A DNA stretch of 64,000 nucleotides from Neobacillus notoginsengisoli (GCF_003515685.1 NZ_QWEG01000005.1:279180-343179), one strand, 5' to 3'; shown: positions 46,917 to 55,572, numbered from the stretch's first letter. Translations and numbers: made by a program. The notes: generated by a model from the letters alone, not told the origin.

Positions 46917-47876
46917 ATGATTTCAGAATCCCTCATTGTAGACGAAATAATAAAAGAAACAGCAAAAAGGAACTTAGATAACATTACCCGGACAGAAGCA
47001 TATTTCAACTTTTTTAAAAGAAATCCTGATATTATTTGGTCTTTTTTAGCCAGCATGGTCTCCCGCAACGGCGGCTGGAACATGTGCGACCTTGAGGGAA
47101 ATATGTTTCCACATTTACTTTCTGCCCCTACAAGGAAACAGTTGTTTTTGACATATGAACGTGCAAACTGGCTTATTTTTCATGATGTTTTTCCACAGCT
47201 CCTCCTCTATCACTATTCGACGAAATACAACCGCCCGTTGTTTCATCTTTTGAAACATTTCAACGTTTCATCATTTATGCAAAAGGAATGGCCTGTTTTT
47301 TGGAAAGGACACGATAAGCAAAGGCTCACGACTGCACTAATAATTAATGAGCAAAATGTTATCCAAAAGCCGATTATCGAGCATCCGTTTTATAAGCAAA
47401 AGGTATTCTATTCCGCGGAATTCATGCTGCAGGATTGGCTTCATTTTAGTTGTGTCCTTTTTCCGACCTGCGGAGGGGAGGTCTACGGGGCGAGTGTGAA
47501 AGGTTTTAGAAAGGTGTCCAATCGGATAGATTTGGGGAAACGGCTAGCAAAAATATTATTTCATAGACGACTCTTTCCATATTTTCTCGAGTTTGCAAAT
47601 AAAACTGTCCACACTGGCTCCCGTTATGATTATGAACAATATTTCAGGCCTGGAATCAGCCGGCAGACGCCGTTTTTAAGAACCGTTTTTCCTATTATTG
47701 AGCATAACAGGCATGAGTACACCGATTGGAGTAAAGAGAAACTGCTGCCTTATACTAAATTATTTCTTCCTGTAAAGCAACAAGAACCAATCCACTTGAC
47801 TGATTGGTATATAAGGAAGCGGGATCAGCTTCAGTCGCTGGTCGCAATACAAAAAGCATTAAAGCCAAATAGCTGA
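46917..47876 (+). CDS. yppC: YppC family protein (DUF2515 type)
   Basis: This 319-residue Bacillaceae protein of unknown function contains the conserved block NITRTEAYFNFFKRNPDIIW...SRNGGWNM and a long aromatic-rich body without membrane segments. It is divergent from recU with about 150 bases between them, as in B. subtilis. GAGGAAG precedes ATG. A bidirectional terminator follows. Confidence 0.85.
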   Translation: MISESLIVDEIIKETAKRNLDNITRTEAYFNFFKRNPDIIWSFLASMVSRNGGWNMCDLEGNMFPHLLSAPTRKQLFLTYERANWLIFHDVFPQLLLYHYSTKYNRPLFHLLKHFNVSSFMQKEWPVFWKGHDKQRLTTALIINEQNVIQKPIIEHPFYKQKVFYSAEFMLQDWLHFSCVLFPTCGGEVYGASVKGFRKVSNRIDLGKRLAKILFHRRLFPYFLEFANKTVHTGSRYDYEQYFRPGISRQTPFLRTVFPIIEHNRHEYTDWSKEKLLPYTKLFLPVKQQEPIHLTDWYIRKRDQLQSLVAIQKALKPNS

Positions 47877-47882
47877 AAAATG

Positions 47883-47911
47883 AAAAAAGCAAGGAACACC
47901 TTGCTTTTTTT
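47883..47911. terminator. Bidirectional terminator between yppC and sspM
   Basis: AAAAAAGCAAGG (47883-47894) pairs with CCTTGCTTTTTT (47899-47910). Confidence 0.9.
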
Positions 47912-47978
47912 GCTGATGCTAGGTTAAATGAGTAAAAAATATTTTACTGCAGTCGGGAAAACTGGTCAGCATCAGCTC

Positions 47979-48083
47979 TTACTCGGCTGGTCTGTTTTCG
48001 CCAACTAGTTTTTTATCCCCATATCCGGTTTTCTTTGGCTCCTGGTTTGGCTGATTTTTTTTCTCGCTGCTCTTTTTCTTCAT
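47979..48083 (-). CDS. sspM: Small acid-soluble spore protein M (SspM)
   Basis: This is a 34-residue minus-strand gene. The product is very lysine-rich (starts MKKKSSEKKNQPNQ) and ends GDKKLVGENRPAE, which corresponds to the DKKLGGPNRPST end I recall for B. subtilis SspM, also 34 residues. The ribosome site GGAGGTG lies eight bases before ATG (plus-strand CACCTCC, 48092-48098). SspM is a minor forespore-made protein. I could not place a sigma-G promoter with certainty. The location in the ypp cluster fits. Confidence 0.8.
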   Translation of the reverse strand: MKKKSSEKKNQPNQEPKKTGYGDKKLVGENRPAE

Positions 48084-48285
48084 TTCATAAAACACCTCCA
48101 TTTATATATTGTCCGAAATCAATGATTTCTTCCGGAATTTCTGTCGGAAATGGGCTGGGAAATTATACAGAAAGAGTCAGTTATGCACTTTCTTTGCCGG
48201 TTTGCTTCTAGTTTTGTCGCCGGTGAAGGAAACAGACAGAAAGACAAGAAATAGTTAATATTAAAGTGAAAAGGGGAGCTCCCAA

Positions 48286-48549
48286 GTGACTATGATCCAT
48301 AATCAAAAGGAAGAGCTATTATTTAAACTTACAGGCATCCAAGAGCAACTTGAGAAACTTGAAGCAGCCATTGATGCTGCGTTTTCTGGCATATCAACAG
48401 GATTAATTGAGGAACAGTTAATAAGTATAGAAGAAATTGAGGCAAAGCTTCTCCATGCAGAGAAACTTACGGAAATGGATCTACATGACGATCAGAATGA
48501 CAGCAGGCAGTCCGCACCGCCCATTCGTAAAGTTGGATTTGGGTACTAA
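48286..48549 (+). CDS. Small coiled-coil protein, possibly YppD
   Basis: This 87-residue acidic protein is predicted to be helical and coiled-coil (residues 5-35 and 44-65) with a conserved-looking C-terminus RKVGFGY. The GTG start follows AAGGGGAG at seven bases. It takes the place of yppD between yppC and yppE, but I cannot confirm homology from sequence alone. The function is unknown. Confidence 0.6.
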   Translation: MTMIHNQKEELLFKLTGIQEQLEKLEAAIDAAFSGISTGLIEEQLISIEEIEAKLLHAEKLTEMDLHDDQNDSRQSAPPIRKVGFGY

Positions 48550-48625
48550 GAAAAGTTAAACTAGGAATAGGATTTGCCGGCCATGTACCCCATGGCTATT
48601 TTTGTTTTGCAAGGAGGCAGCTTTT

Positions 48626-48991
48626 ATGAATTATTTAAAAGAATTGACGGAAAAATTGATCGAGTATAACAGGCAGTTTGTCACAACTTTTGAAAAGACT
48701 CGGGAAAAAAATGAGGACGGGGATTTTTATGGTCGGGTAAAGCCTTTTTTTGAAGAAGTGAAAAAAATAAATGATGAGTGGAAAAAAGCTGCATTGGAAG
48801 GTGATAGGCTCCTCAATGGGGCAGGCATAAGCCAAAAGCAGATTGAGACAGCCCATGAACATATTGACCAGCTTGCCGTCCAGGCATTCTTTGTTAAAAC
48901 AAGCCGGTATATTTTCATGAATTCAAGCAGAACTGTTGATTATACTTTGCGCTTGCTGTTAGAAAAGATCAGGGAGGAAAAGAGTGATTAA
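48626..48991 (+). CDS. yppE: YppE family protein (DUF1798 type)
   Basis: This 121-residue all-helical cytoplasmic protein resembles B. subtilis YppE, with KPFFEEVKKINDEWKKAALEGDR and QIETAHEHIDQLAVQAFFVKTSRYIF. The function is unknown. ATG 48626 follows AAGGAGGCAGC; a longer frame from 48602 lacks a ribosome site. Confidence 0.82.
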   Translation: MNYLKELTEKLIEYNRQFVTTFEKTREKNEDGDFYGRVKPFFEEVKKINDEWKKAALEGDRLLNGAGISQKQIETAHEHIDQLAVQAFFVKTSRYIFMNSSRTVDYTLRLLLEKIREEKSD

Positions 48992-49016
48992 CCCGCCATA
49001 TTAGGCGGGCAACCAC

Positions 49017-49217
49017 TTAAGTTAACTGCTCTTCTTCAACGTTTTCAGGAACAGTCGCCCCTTCTGCCTCCAGTTCCTGGATCAGCTTCCGGAATACTGC
49101 GGCGGTAATTTCATTTTGGATATAAAGATTTCGTGCATAATCCCTTAGCTCATTTAAAAATTCGGCATCTTGTTTTTTGCACTGCAAAAATTGCTTCTTC
49201 AACATAGACATATCCAT
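49017..49217 (-). CDS. yppF: YppF-like small protein
   Basis: This is a 66-residue acidic, helical minus-strand protein. The core LRDYARNLYIQNEITAAVF...IQELEAEGA fits the small YppF family, and it lies between yppE and yppG as expected. AAAGGGGCG precedes the ATG at 49217. The function is unknown. It converges with yppE across the hairpin CCCGCC/GGCGGG (48995-49011), which lacks a T-run. Confidence 0.65.
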   Translation of the reverse strand: MDMSMLKKQFLQCKKQDAEFLNELRDYARNLYIQNEITAAVFRKLIQELEAEGATVPENVEEEQLT

Positions 49218-49343
49218 TTTTTTGCGCCCCTTTCCACGTTTCTTTCATCGTAACATGCACAGTTGGAAATGAAAGGTTTTTAAAAATTTTAACTTCCGAC
49301 AAATCTTTCTTTGATTCGACATTGTTATTTAAGGATAATATTC

Positions 49344-49370
49344 ACGCCTGCTTTTTTGATACATACAATA
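49344..49370 (+). promoter_or_regulatory. Candidate sigma-K promoter of yppG
   Basis: AC (49344-49345), 16-base spacer, CATACAATA (49362-49370), which fits the sigma-K pattern AC-N16/17-CATA-N3-TA. It lies 31 bases before the yppG start. Mother-cell expression would suit a coat protein. Confidence 0.5.
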
Positions 49371-49401
49371 GTTTAGGATGAAATGTTGAGGTGAGGGAAA
49401 G

Positions 49402-49905
49402 ATGCGAATGGTTACTAATGGAGGAAATCCTTTTTACACTGGGCATCCAAATCATATGGTTGAACAGCCTTATGTTCATAATTTGTATCCCTCGCAAATA
49501 ATGCCTGCTGCCTTTCCCCCTTATCAACAGCAATTAGGGGGCGGCATGCCATTTCAGCCTTATCCACAACCTCCAGGAACAGTCCCATGGCAGCCACCGC
49601 CAATGGGTGCCGGAGAACAGGAAGACCATTTTCTTTTTAAAAATCCGCTTGAAACAGCAGGAGGGCACCCGCAAGGTTATCCGCCCTGGCAGGCTGGAAT
49701 GCCTCAGATGCCAATGAATCCCTATCCAAAGAACTTCCTGCAGCCGAAGCAGAAAAGCGGCATGAATTCTGTCATTAATTCTTTTAAGTCACAGGACGGA
49801 ACAATCGATATTAATAAAATGGTCAATACGGCAGGGCAGGCGATTAATGCAGTCAGCCAGGCTTCAGCCCTTCTGAAAGGGCTGGGAGGCGTGTTCAAAG
49901 CCTAA
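49402..49905 (+). CDS. yppG: YppG-like spore coat protein
   Basis: This 167-residue protein has a low-complexity N-terminal two-thirds rich in Pro, Gln, Gly, Tyr and Met (PYQQQLGGGMPFQPYPQPPG) and a conserved C-terminal segment (SVINSFKSQDGTIDINKMVNTAGQAINAVSQ) ending in LLKGLGGVFKA. This is the layout of the YppG coat-protein family. It has a candidate sigma-K promoter and a terminator, so it is monocistronic. Confidence 0.82.
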   Translation: MRMVTNGGNPFYTGHPNHMVEQPYVHNLYPSQIMPAAFPPYQQQLGGGMPFQPYPQPPGTVPWQPPPMGAGEQEDHFLFKNPLETAGGHPQGYPPWQAGMPQMPMNPYPKNFLQPKQKSGMNSVINSFKSQDGTIDINKMVNTAGQAINAVSQASALLKGLGGVFKA

Positions 49906-49909
49906 CAGG

Positions 49910-49937
49910 GAAACGGCAAATTCGCCGTTTCTTTTTC
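49910..49937 (+). terminator. Terminator after yppG
   Basis: GAAACGGC (49910-49917) pairs with GCCGTTTC (49924-49931), followed by T residues. Confidence 0.9.
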
Positions 49938-50057
49938 TATTTCAAACTTTTATTTTCATTACAAATATGTTACGTTGAAAAGTGCCAATTATTAAAATTG
50001 TACGATTTTTGCAACACTTAGAGTGATGACAGGTCATATTTTAGGGGGGAGAGATGC

Positions 50058-50921
50058 ATGATACGTGTTTTTCAACAGGCTCTTATCATCATAGGGCTGA
50101 TTTTATTTTTGGCTGCGTTGCCATCGATTGTTATGATGAATCACGCAATGCAGGCAGTGGAGTGGAAATTCGAGCATGTTCCGGCGCTTTTCGGAACGTT
50201 TTTCAGCAACCTGAAAGATGGAGGGCTTGGTACTTATGAATTGGCAGGTAAGCAGAGGCTGATTGCGGAGGATATTGGCGATAACTTTAAAACTAGTCTA
50301 TCGATCATTCTTGCTGGTGTAGGCGGCGGCGTCTTATTCAGCTTAGTGTTTGGAATTTTTATCAGCCGCTTCAGGCTGACGAAACTCTTTAATGCCTTTT
50401 TGAATATCCTCGCAGCAATACCGGATTTTATATTAATTATTATTTCTTTAATTTTGGCCATAAAATTTTATAAAGCGACTGGTATCAGAGTGGTCTCATT
50501 AAGACCCGATGCCGGATCGTTAAATATTTGGTTTCCAATGTTGCTGACTGGCATTGCCCCGACTTTATATTTATTTAAAATCGTTGCGGTTAAGTATTAT
50601 CAAACGAGCGGGGAGGACTTTGTGAGGACAGCTGTTGCCAAGGGGCTTGCTCCAAATTTTATAAACTTCCAGCATGTTTTTAAAAATATCGAACCGTTTA
50701 TCAATGCTGAATTGACTAAGGTAATTTCACTTGCAATCAGCAATTTGTTTATTGTCGAGTACTTGATGAATGTTTCCGGCATCACCAAATTCATTTTTCA
50801 AAATGGGGATATGCAGCCGGTTGCGATTGGCCTGTTCTCCATGCTGCTTATTTCTTTCATCACTTACATAACAGTAAGAGTGGCGATTTTTCTGTTTAAG
50901 CGGGGATTCATTTATGAATAA
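50058..50921 (+). CDS. ABC transporter permease, Opp/Dpp (MetI-like) type
   Basis: This 287-residue integral membrane permease has an N-terminal helix, an extracytoplasmic stretch, then five more helices. The EAA-type loop that docks the ATPase is AVAKGLAPNFINFQHVFKNIEP (about residues 193-214), degenerate relative to DppB. Strong ribosome site GGGGGGAG. It overlaps the next gene, also a permease, by eight bases (ATGAATAA). No ATPase or solute-binding gene is linked. A palindrome ATGAC-AG-GTCAT (50026-50037) lies just before the ribosome site. Confidence 0.88.
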   Translation: MIRVFQQALIIIGLILFLAALPSIVMMNHAMQAVEWKFEHVPALFGTFFSNLKDGGLGTYELAGKQRLIAEDIGDNFKTSLSIILAGVGGGVLFSLVFGIFISRFRLTKLFNAFLNILAAIPDFILIIISLILAIKFYKATGIRVVSLRPDAGSLNIWFPMLLTGIAPTLYLFKIVAVKYYQTSGEDFVRTAVAKGLAPNFINFQHVFKNIEPFINAELTKVISLAISNLFIVEYLMNVSGITKFIFQNGDMQPVAIGLFSMLLISFITYITVRVAIFLFKRGFIYE

Positions 50922-53316
50922 ATTACTTAAAATTAATTATGCATTGTATATTGGTGTTTTTATGGTGTCCTTGCTTGTGTTTGTGGCGATTTTCGGCAGC
51001 ATCCTCGCCCCGTACAGCTTAACCGATCAGCTGGAGGCTAAGTATGAGGGTGGGACAATCATTGCACCACCAATTGAACCATTCGAAATGAAAGAATATC
51101 TGCTAGGGACAAACCGGTGGGGCTATGATTTGCTAACCTATATTCTCCATGGATTGAAATACACTGTTTTTGTCTCAATCGTTGTAACTGTATTAAAAAT
51201 GGCTGCTGGAACGCTGATTGGACTTTATGCTGGGATGATGAAAAGGGTTCCTGGCTGGGTGGAGGCTTTTGAAAAGGCATGGAGTTATGTGCCGTTATTC
51301 ATCATTTTGTATTTTTTTCTTTTGCCAATCAGCTTTAATCCTGTTGTAACGCCAATGAAACTAATTATCTACTTTATTGTCATCACAGCGGCAATCAGTA
51401 CCCCGAGCATCGTTTCGTCCGTACGCAAAAAAACAGCAGAAATAAATAAATCCGTTTTTATCGAGGCTGCGAGGACGCTCGGAGCAGGCAGGAACAGATT
51501 GATCTGGCATCATATTTTCCCGCAGCTAAAAGAGTCACTGACGGTCATGTTCATTCTTGAAATTGTTTATGTCATTACGATTATGGGACAGCTGGCTCTC
51601 GTGAACATTTTCGTAGGAGGAACAAAGGTTACTTATGATCCTCTGCTTTATTATTCAATGACGAATGAGTTGGCGGGCCTTGTTGGCCAGGCAAGGGGAA
51701 ATATATACGGAACGTATCATGTCCTTACTGTGCCTCTGACTGTGCTGTTGGTTACGACACTGTCCTTCAGCCTGCTCGCAAATGGATTAAAGAATCGCTT
51801 TCAGTCCAATTACCAGCGCATGCCTTGGATCAAAACCGGATTTGAACCAGTTTTGCAGCCGAAGCGTAAAGAGTATGGCGAAGCTAAAAAAAACTGGCCG
51901 CCGCGGGGAGAACGGCTTGCTCTATTTCTATTGATTCTATTTCTATTAGTGTCTGGTACTTTCGTCTATGCAACTAGGAATAGCGATATTGGCGTAAAAA
52001 ACTACAGCAGGGCGGATTATGATATTCACTTAAAAATGGATGAGGCAGGAAAATTTACTGTCGACGCCAACATTGATGTCAAAAATTTATCCAATAAAGA
52101 ATGGAAAGAGGCAGTCTTTTATTTCATCCCCAATTCTTTTAGTGAAGGGCATCCGTATAAAACTGTTAAAGGCCATTCGGCAGTTGAGTTTCAAACTATT
52201 AAAGTTGAAGGCAAGAAGACTTCGCACACACTGGAAAATGATACGCTAAAGGTTAACCTGCCAAAGAAAATTAAAAAGAGGGACAAAGCAAAAATATCCT
52301 TTTCCTACACGATGGAGCTTCCTGAGGAAGGGAGCAGGCTATCCCGGGTAGGAGATCGATATTACTTAGCACAATGGTATCCGATGCTTGCTACATTCCA
52401 GGATGGGAAATGGAATAAAGAAGCGTTTACGAATGGCCTGGAAACATTCCATACAGGATTCTCCGATTATCATATTACATATGAGCTTCCGAAGGGGTAT
52501 TCCTTTATTTCCACCTCCGATGCCGACCCGAAGCCTGGAATTCATAGCGGCCAGGTAAAATCAAATAAGGTAAGAGATTTTTTTATAGCAATTGTGAAGG
52601 ATGTTCATGTTTATGAGACCGAATCCAACGGGGTAGCCATCAGGCTGTTCACAAAAACGGATCATAACAAGGATCCCGAGTTGGCCTTGCAGCTCGCTAA
52701 AAATGCGTTGTCTTTTTACCAGAAAAAAATAGGCGATTATCCGCACAGCCAGCTCGATCTCATTCTTGACCTCGGACAGAATATGGAATATCCGGGTGCG
52801 GTGACTGTAAACCCTTATCACGAGAATGATAAATTTTTTAAAATAGCCATTGTCCATGAAATTGCCCATCAATACTTTTACGGGGTCGTTGCTAATGATT
52901 CCTTCAATGAACCTTGGATCGATGAAGGAATTACCGAGTTTGCAACAAATATGTATTTTTATATAAAAGAAGATGAGCCGCTCGGCCTGGCCCAGGAATT
53001 ATCAATCAACAGGATGAAAAGCATCGAGCAGGAACAAATCAACCGGCAATACTCAAACACTCCTGTTGACCAATTGACACACTCGGGATTTGTTTATGGC
53101 CAGCCAGCCATCAATCTGTACAAACTCGCGCAAGAGAACTATCCCGCAAGCGGCCATAGCGACGTGAAAACTGCAGCAATGGATTTTTTGTCCGGCTATT
53201 ACAATCGCTTTAAGTACAAAGAAGTAAATACAGCTGCATTCATCAAATATTCAATGGAGTATTTTAACGTTCCACGCGCGTATTTTAATGACTGGCTTGG
53301 TACGGAGGTAAGTTGA
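50914..53316 (+). CDS. Fusion of an Opp/Dpp-type ABC permease with an extracytoplasmic M1 metallopeptidase
   Basis: This is an 800-residue two-part protein. Residues 1-300 are a DppC-like permease with six helices, the GTNRWGYDLL region and the EAA loop EAARTLGAGRNRLIWHHIFPQL. A basic cytoplasmic linker (about 300-335) leads to a seventh helix (LALFLLILFLLVSGTFVYA), which puts the rest outside. Residues about 370-500 form a beta-sandwich, and 500-800 an M1 gluzincin: NMEYPG (M624-E625) and HEIAH (648-652) followed after 18 residues by E671, the M1 zinc set. The peptidase appears active by motif. It is coupled to the upstream permease gene. Confidence 0.88.
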   Translation: MNKLLKINYALYIGVFMVSLLVFVAIFGSILAPYSLTDQLEAKYEGGTIIAPPIEPFEMKEYLLGTNRWGYDLLTYILHGLKYTVFVSIVVTVLKMAAGTLIGLYAGMMKRVPGWVEAFEKAWSYVPLFIILYFFLLPISFNPVVTPMKLIIYFIVITAAISTPSIVSSVRKKTAEINKSVFIEAARTLGAGRNRLIWHHIFPQLKESLTVMFILEIVYVITIMGQLALVNIFVGGTKVTYDPLLYYSMTNELAGLVGQARGNIYGTYHVLTVPLTVLLVTTLSFSLLANGLKNRFQSNYQRMPWIKTGFEPVLQPKRKEYGEAKKNWPPRGERLALFLLILFLLVSGTFVYATRNSDIGVKNYSRADYDIHLKMDEAGKFTVDANIDVKNLSNKEWKEAVFYFIPNSFSEGHPYKTVKGHSAVEFQTIKVEGKKTSHTLENDTLKVNLPKKIKKRDKAKISFSYTMELPEEGSRLSRVGDRYYLAQWYPMLATFQDGKWNKEAFTNGLETFHTGFSDYHITYELPKGYSFISTSDADPKPGIHSGQVKSNKVRDFFIAIVKDVHVYETESNGVAIRLFTKTDHNKDPELALQLAKNALSFYQKKIGDYPHSQLDLILDLGQNMEYPGAVTVNPYHENDKFFKIAIVHEIAHQYFYGVVANDSFNEPWIDEGITEFATNMYFYIKEDEPLGLAQELSINRMKSIEQEQINRQYSNTPVDQLTHSGFVYGQPAINLYKLAQENYPASGHSDVKTAAMDFLSGYYNRFKYKEVNTAAFIKYSMEYFNVPRAYFNDWLGTEVS

Positions 53317-53319
53317 CAA

Positions 53320-53356
53320 AAAAGAGGTGCAGACTGACGGCCTGCACCTCTTTTGC
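53320..53356 (+). terminator. Terminator after the permease-peptidase operon
   Basis: AAAAGAGGTGCAG (53320-53332) pairs with CTGCACCTCTTTT (53342-53354). Confidence 0.93.
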
Positions 53357-53374
53357 TCGTTTGTTTTATAAATC

Positions 53375-53540
53375 CAGCTCCAGCGCCTAGCCCCTCGAGG
53401 TCTTAAGCCGAGTCCCTCCGGAGGGCAGGCCCATCCTGCGGGCCTCGTCTTAAGCTTGTCGGGGCTGATCACAAAGGAAAGCTTCCGGGAATAATCATCG
53501 CAGGGACAGGCGGTTTTTGCCTGTCACGAAGGCGCTTGCG
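53375..53540. repeat. Dispersed repeat region F (mosaic)
   Basis: This GC-rich non-coding stretch between the permease-peptidase gene and the hsp20 gene contains CGCCTAGCCCCTCGAGG (as in copy A) and CAAAGGAAAGCTTCCGGGAA, then AATCATCGCAGGGACAGGCG as in copy C. The GTTGATT ends are absent. It appears to join pieces of the two repeat families. No gene seen. Confidence 0.7.
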
Positions 53541-53551
53541 CTTTTTATTTA

Positions 53552-54034
53552 TTAATCAATCCTCAACTGTTTTCCTTTGTCAATTGGCAGGCGGATTATT
53601 AGCAGTCCATCTTTGCATGTTGCTTTTGCTTTATGTTCGATGATTGGTTTCGGAAACGAAACAGAGCGCGAATCAAGCTTTTTGGTCATTCTTCTTCGGA
53701 AATTTCCCGCGGCTTCATCTGTTTCAGTCAGTTCCTCCCTGTTTTCAACAGAAATGACGACCCGGTTGCTGAAAATGCCAATTTGTATTTGTTCCTTGTT
53801 CACCCCGGGAAGCTCTGCTGATATGATATATTCATCTTCAGTTTCCTTAAAATCCAGCTGGAAGGCGACTCTCGGAAAAGGATGGTTGAAAAATTCATCC
53901 ATTGTCTGCAGGAAACCCCGAACTGGGGGAAAATGAAATAAATCATTTACTGAGCGCATAACATGTTGTAAAGGTTCTGGCTGTAGGCTTCTGGATTCTT
54001 CATCTTTTCTTCTTTTTTTTCTCTCCTCCGGCAT
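53552..54034 (-). CDS. Hsp20/alpha-crystallin family protein
   Basis: This 160-residue protein has a charged, disordered N-terminus (EERKKRRKDEESR), an alpha-crystallin domain (about 55-155: FQLDFKETEDEYIISAELPGV, VVISVENREE, then DGLLIIRLP) and the C-terminal extension. Small heat-shock proteins hold unfolding clients; in Bacillus some (CotM type) are spore proteins, so that is an alternative role. The minus-strand ATG at 54034 suits the AGAGAGGG site; ATG 54040 is too close to it. Confidence 0.85.
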   Translation of the reverse strand: MPEERKKRRKDEESRSLQPEPLQHVMRSVNDLFHFPPVRGFLQTMDEFFNHPFPRVAFQLDFKETEDEYIISAELPGVNKEQIQIGIFSNRVVISVENREELTETDEAAGNFRRRMTKKLDSRSVSFPKPIIEHKAKATCKDGLLIIRLPIDKGKQLRID

Positions 54035-54140
54035 TTCCATTCCCTCTCTTTAAAACAATTTAGTTATCTTATCCTATGACGGGACGAATGGAAGAGTGAA
54101 AACCGGAAGGAGTTTGAACGATTTTCGACACTTGTTTATT

Positions 54141-54156
54141 TGTGATAAACATCACA
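54141..54156. promoter_or_regulatory. CRP/FNR-type operator upstream of hcp
   Basis: TGTGATAAACATCACA is a perfect TGTGA-N6-TCACA palindrome. A -10-like TATATT/TATTAT lies at 54174-54181, so a start near 54188-54190 would place the box centre at about -40, the usual position for activation by this family. It controls hcp by position, and the family regulator is encoded directly downstream of hcp. Confidence 0.8.
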
Positions 54157-54219
54157 TTCTGTTACTTGAAATGTATATTATGCTTAAACTGTAGTACGAA
54201 AGAAAGCGAGGAATGAATG

Positions 54220-55521
54220 ATGTTTTGTTACCAATGTGAACAAACTCCCTCCGGCGGCTGCACAATCGTCGGCGTATGCGGGAAAGATGAAACGATTGCA
54301 AGCGTTCAGGACACGATTATTTTTGCCCTGAAAGGGATAGCGGCTTACCGGACACATGCCAATCAGCTTGGGGTAACTGATTCGTTTGTGGACACTGTTA
54401 CCCATGAAGCGCTTTATATGACATTAACGAACTCGAATTTCAATGTCCAGGAGCATATTGATATGGCAATGAAGGTAGGCCAGTCTGCTGTCCGGGTCAT
54501 GGAAATACTTGATGAAGCACATACGGGGCGCCTTGGCATTCCAGAGCCAATCCGCGTCAGCCAGAATAAAATTGAAGGCAAATCGATTGTCGTTACTGGG
54601 CATAACTTGTTTGCCCTCGAAGAGCTGCTCAGGCAAACAGAAGGAAAAGGAATCAACATTTATACGCATTCTGAAATGCTGCCGGCCCATGGTTACCCGG
54701 CACTGAAAAAATATTCACATTTGAAAGGGAATATCGGAAAAGCATGGTATGACCAAAGACGTCTTTTCGAAAAATTCCCGGGGGCCATTCTTGCAACGAC
54801 AAACTGCGTAATGCCAATCAAAGGAAGTTACGCTGACAGGATGTTTACATATGAGGTTACGGGCCTTGAAAACGTCCAAAAAATTGTCGGAGATGACTTT
54901 ACGCCATTAATTGACCGAGCGCTTGAACTGCCTGCGGCCAATATTGAATCCGAGGAAACACTTGTCACAGGTTTTCACCACGAAACTGTGCTAGGGCTTG
55001 CACCAGAAGTCATTGAAGCCGTGAAGGCAGGAAAAATTAAGCGATTTTTCGTCATTGCCGGTTGTGATGCTCCTGGAAAAGGCGGGGGGTACTACCGGGA
55101 GCTTGCGACATCCCTTCCGCCGGAAACAGTCATCCTGACAACTTCCTGCGGGAAATTCAGGTTTAATGATGTTGATTATGGAGTTGTGCCTGGAACCGAA
55201 ATTCCGCGTTATATTGATTTGGGCCAGTGCAACAATTCCGGATCCACTGTAAAAATTGCCAAGGCTCTTGCTGATGCATTTGAATGTGAAATTAATGAAT
55301 TGCCTATCAGCATTGTCCTTTCCTGGTTTGAGCAAAAAGCGGTTGCAATTTTGCTTGGACTCTTTAGCCTGGGCATTCAGGACATCCGGATAGGGCCTAA
55401 ACCGCCTGAATTCATTTCAGAGGGCGTCCTAGAAGTTCTCCAGAACGCTTTTAACTTAAAACTAATCGGAACCGCACAAGAAGATATGAACGAAATGCTT
55501 CAGCTTTCAGATATAAAATAA
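54220..55521 (+). CDS. hcp: Hybrid-cluster protein (hydroxylamine reductase / NO reductase), class III
   Basis: Hcp carries a cubane and a hybrid Fe-S-O cluster and reduces hydroxylamine or nitric oxide under low oxygen. The 433-residue protein has the N-terminal ligands C3, C6, C14 and C20 (MFCYQCEQTPSGGC) and later cluster ligands in GHNLFALEE, TTNCVMP, GCDAPGKG, TTSCGKFRFN and LGQCNNS. It is the short class III form without the extra N-terminal helical bundle insert. ATG 54220 is favoured over 54217 by ribosome-site spacing. Confidence 0.94.
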   Translation: MFCYQCEQTPSGGCTIVGVCGKDETIASVQDTIIFALKGIAAYRTHANQLGVTDSFVDTVTHEALYMTLTNSNFNVQEHIDMAMKVGQSAVRVMEILDEAHTGRLGIPEPIRVSQNKIEGKSIVVTGHNLFALEELLRQTEGKGINIYTHSEMLPAHGYPALKKYSHLKGNIGKAWYDQRRLFEKFPGAILATTNCVMPIKGSYADRMFTYEVTGLENVQKIVGDDFTPLIDRALELPAANIESEETLVTGFHHETVLGLAPEVIEAVKAGKIKRFFVIAGCDAPGKGGGYYRELATSLPPETVILTTSCGKFRFNDVDYGVVPGTEIPRYIDLGQCNNSGSTVKIAKALADAFECEINELPISIVLSWFEQKAVAILLGLFSLGIQDIRIGPKPPEFISEGVLEVLQNAFNLKLIGTAQEDMNEMLQLSDIK

Positions 55522-55530
55522 GCAAAACGA

Positions 55531-55558
55531 ACCGCAGACTTCCCGCCTGCGGTTTTTT
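55531..55558. terminator. Terminator between hcp and the Crp/Fnr gene
   Basis: ACCGCAG (55531-55537) pairs with CTGCGGT (55547-55553), followed by T residues on the plus strand. Convergent genes may share it. Confidence 0.85.
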
Positions 55559-55572
55559 ATTTAAACATTTCT

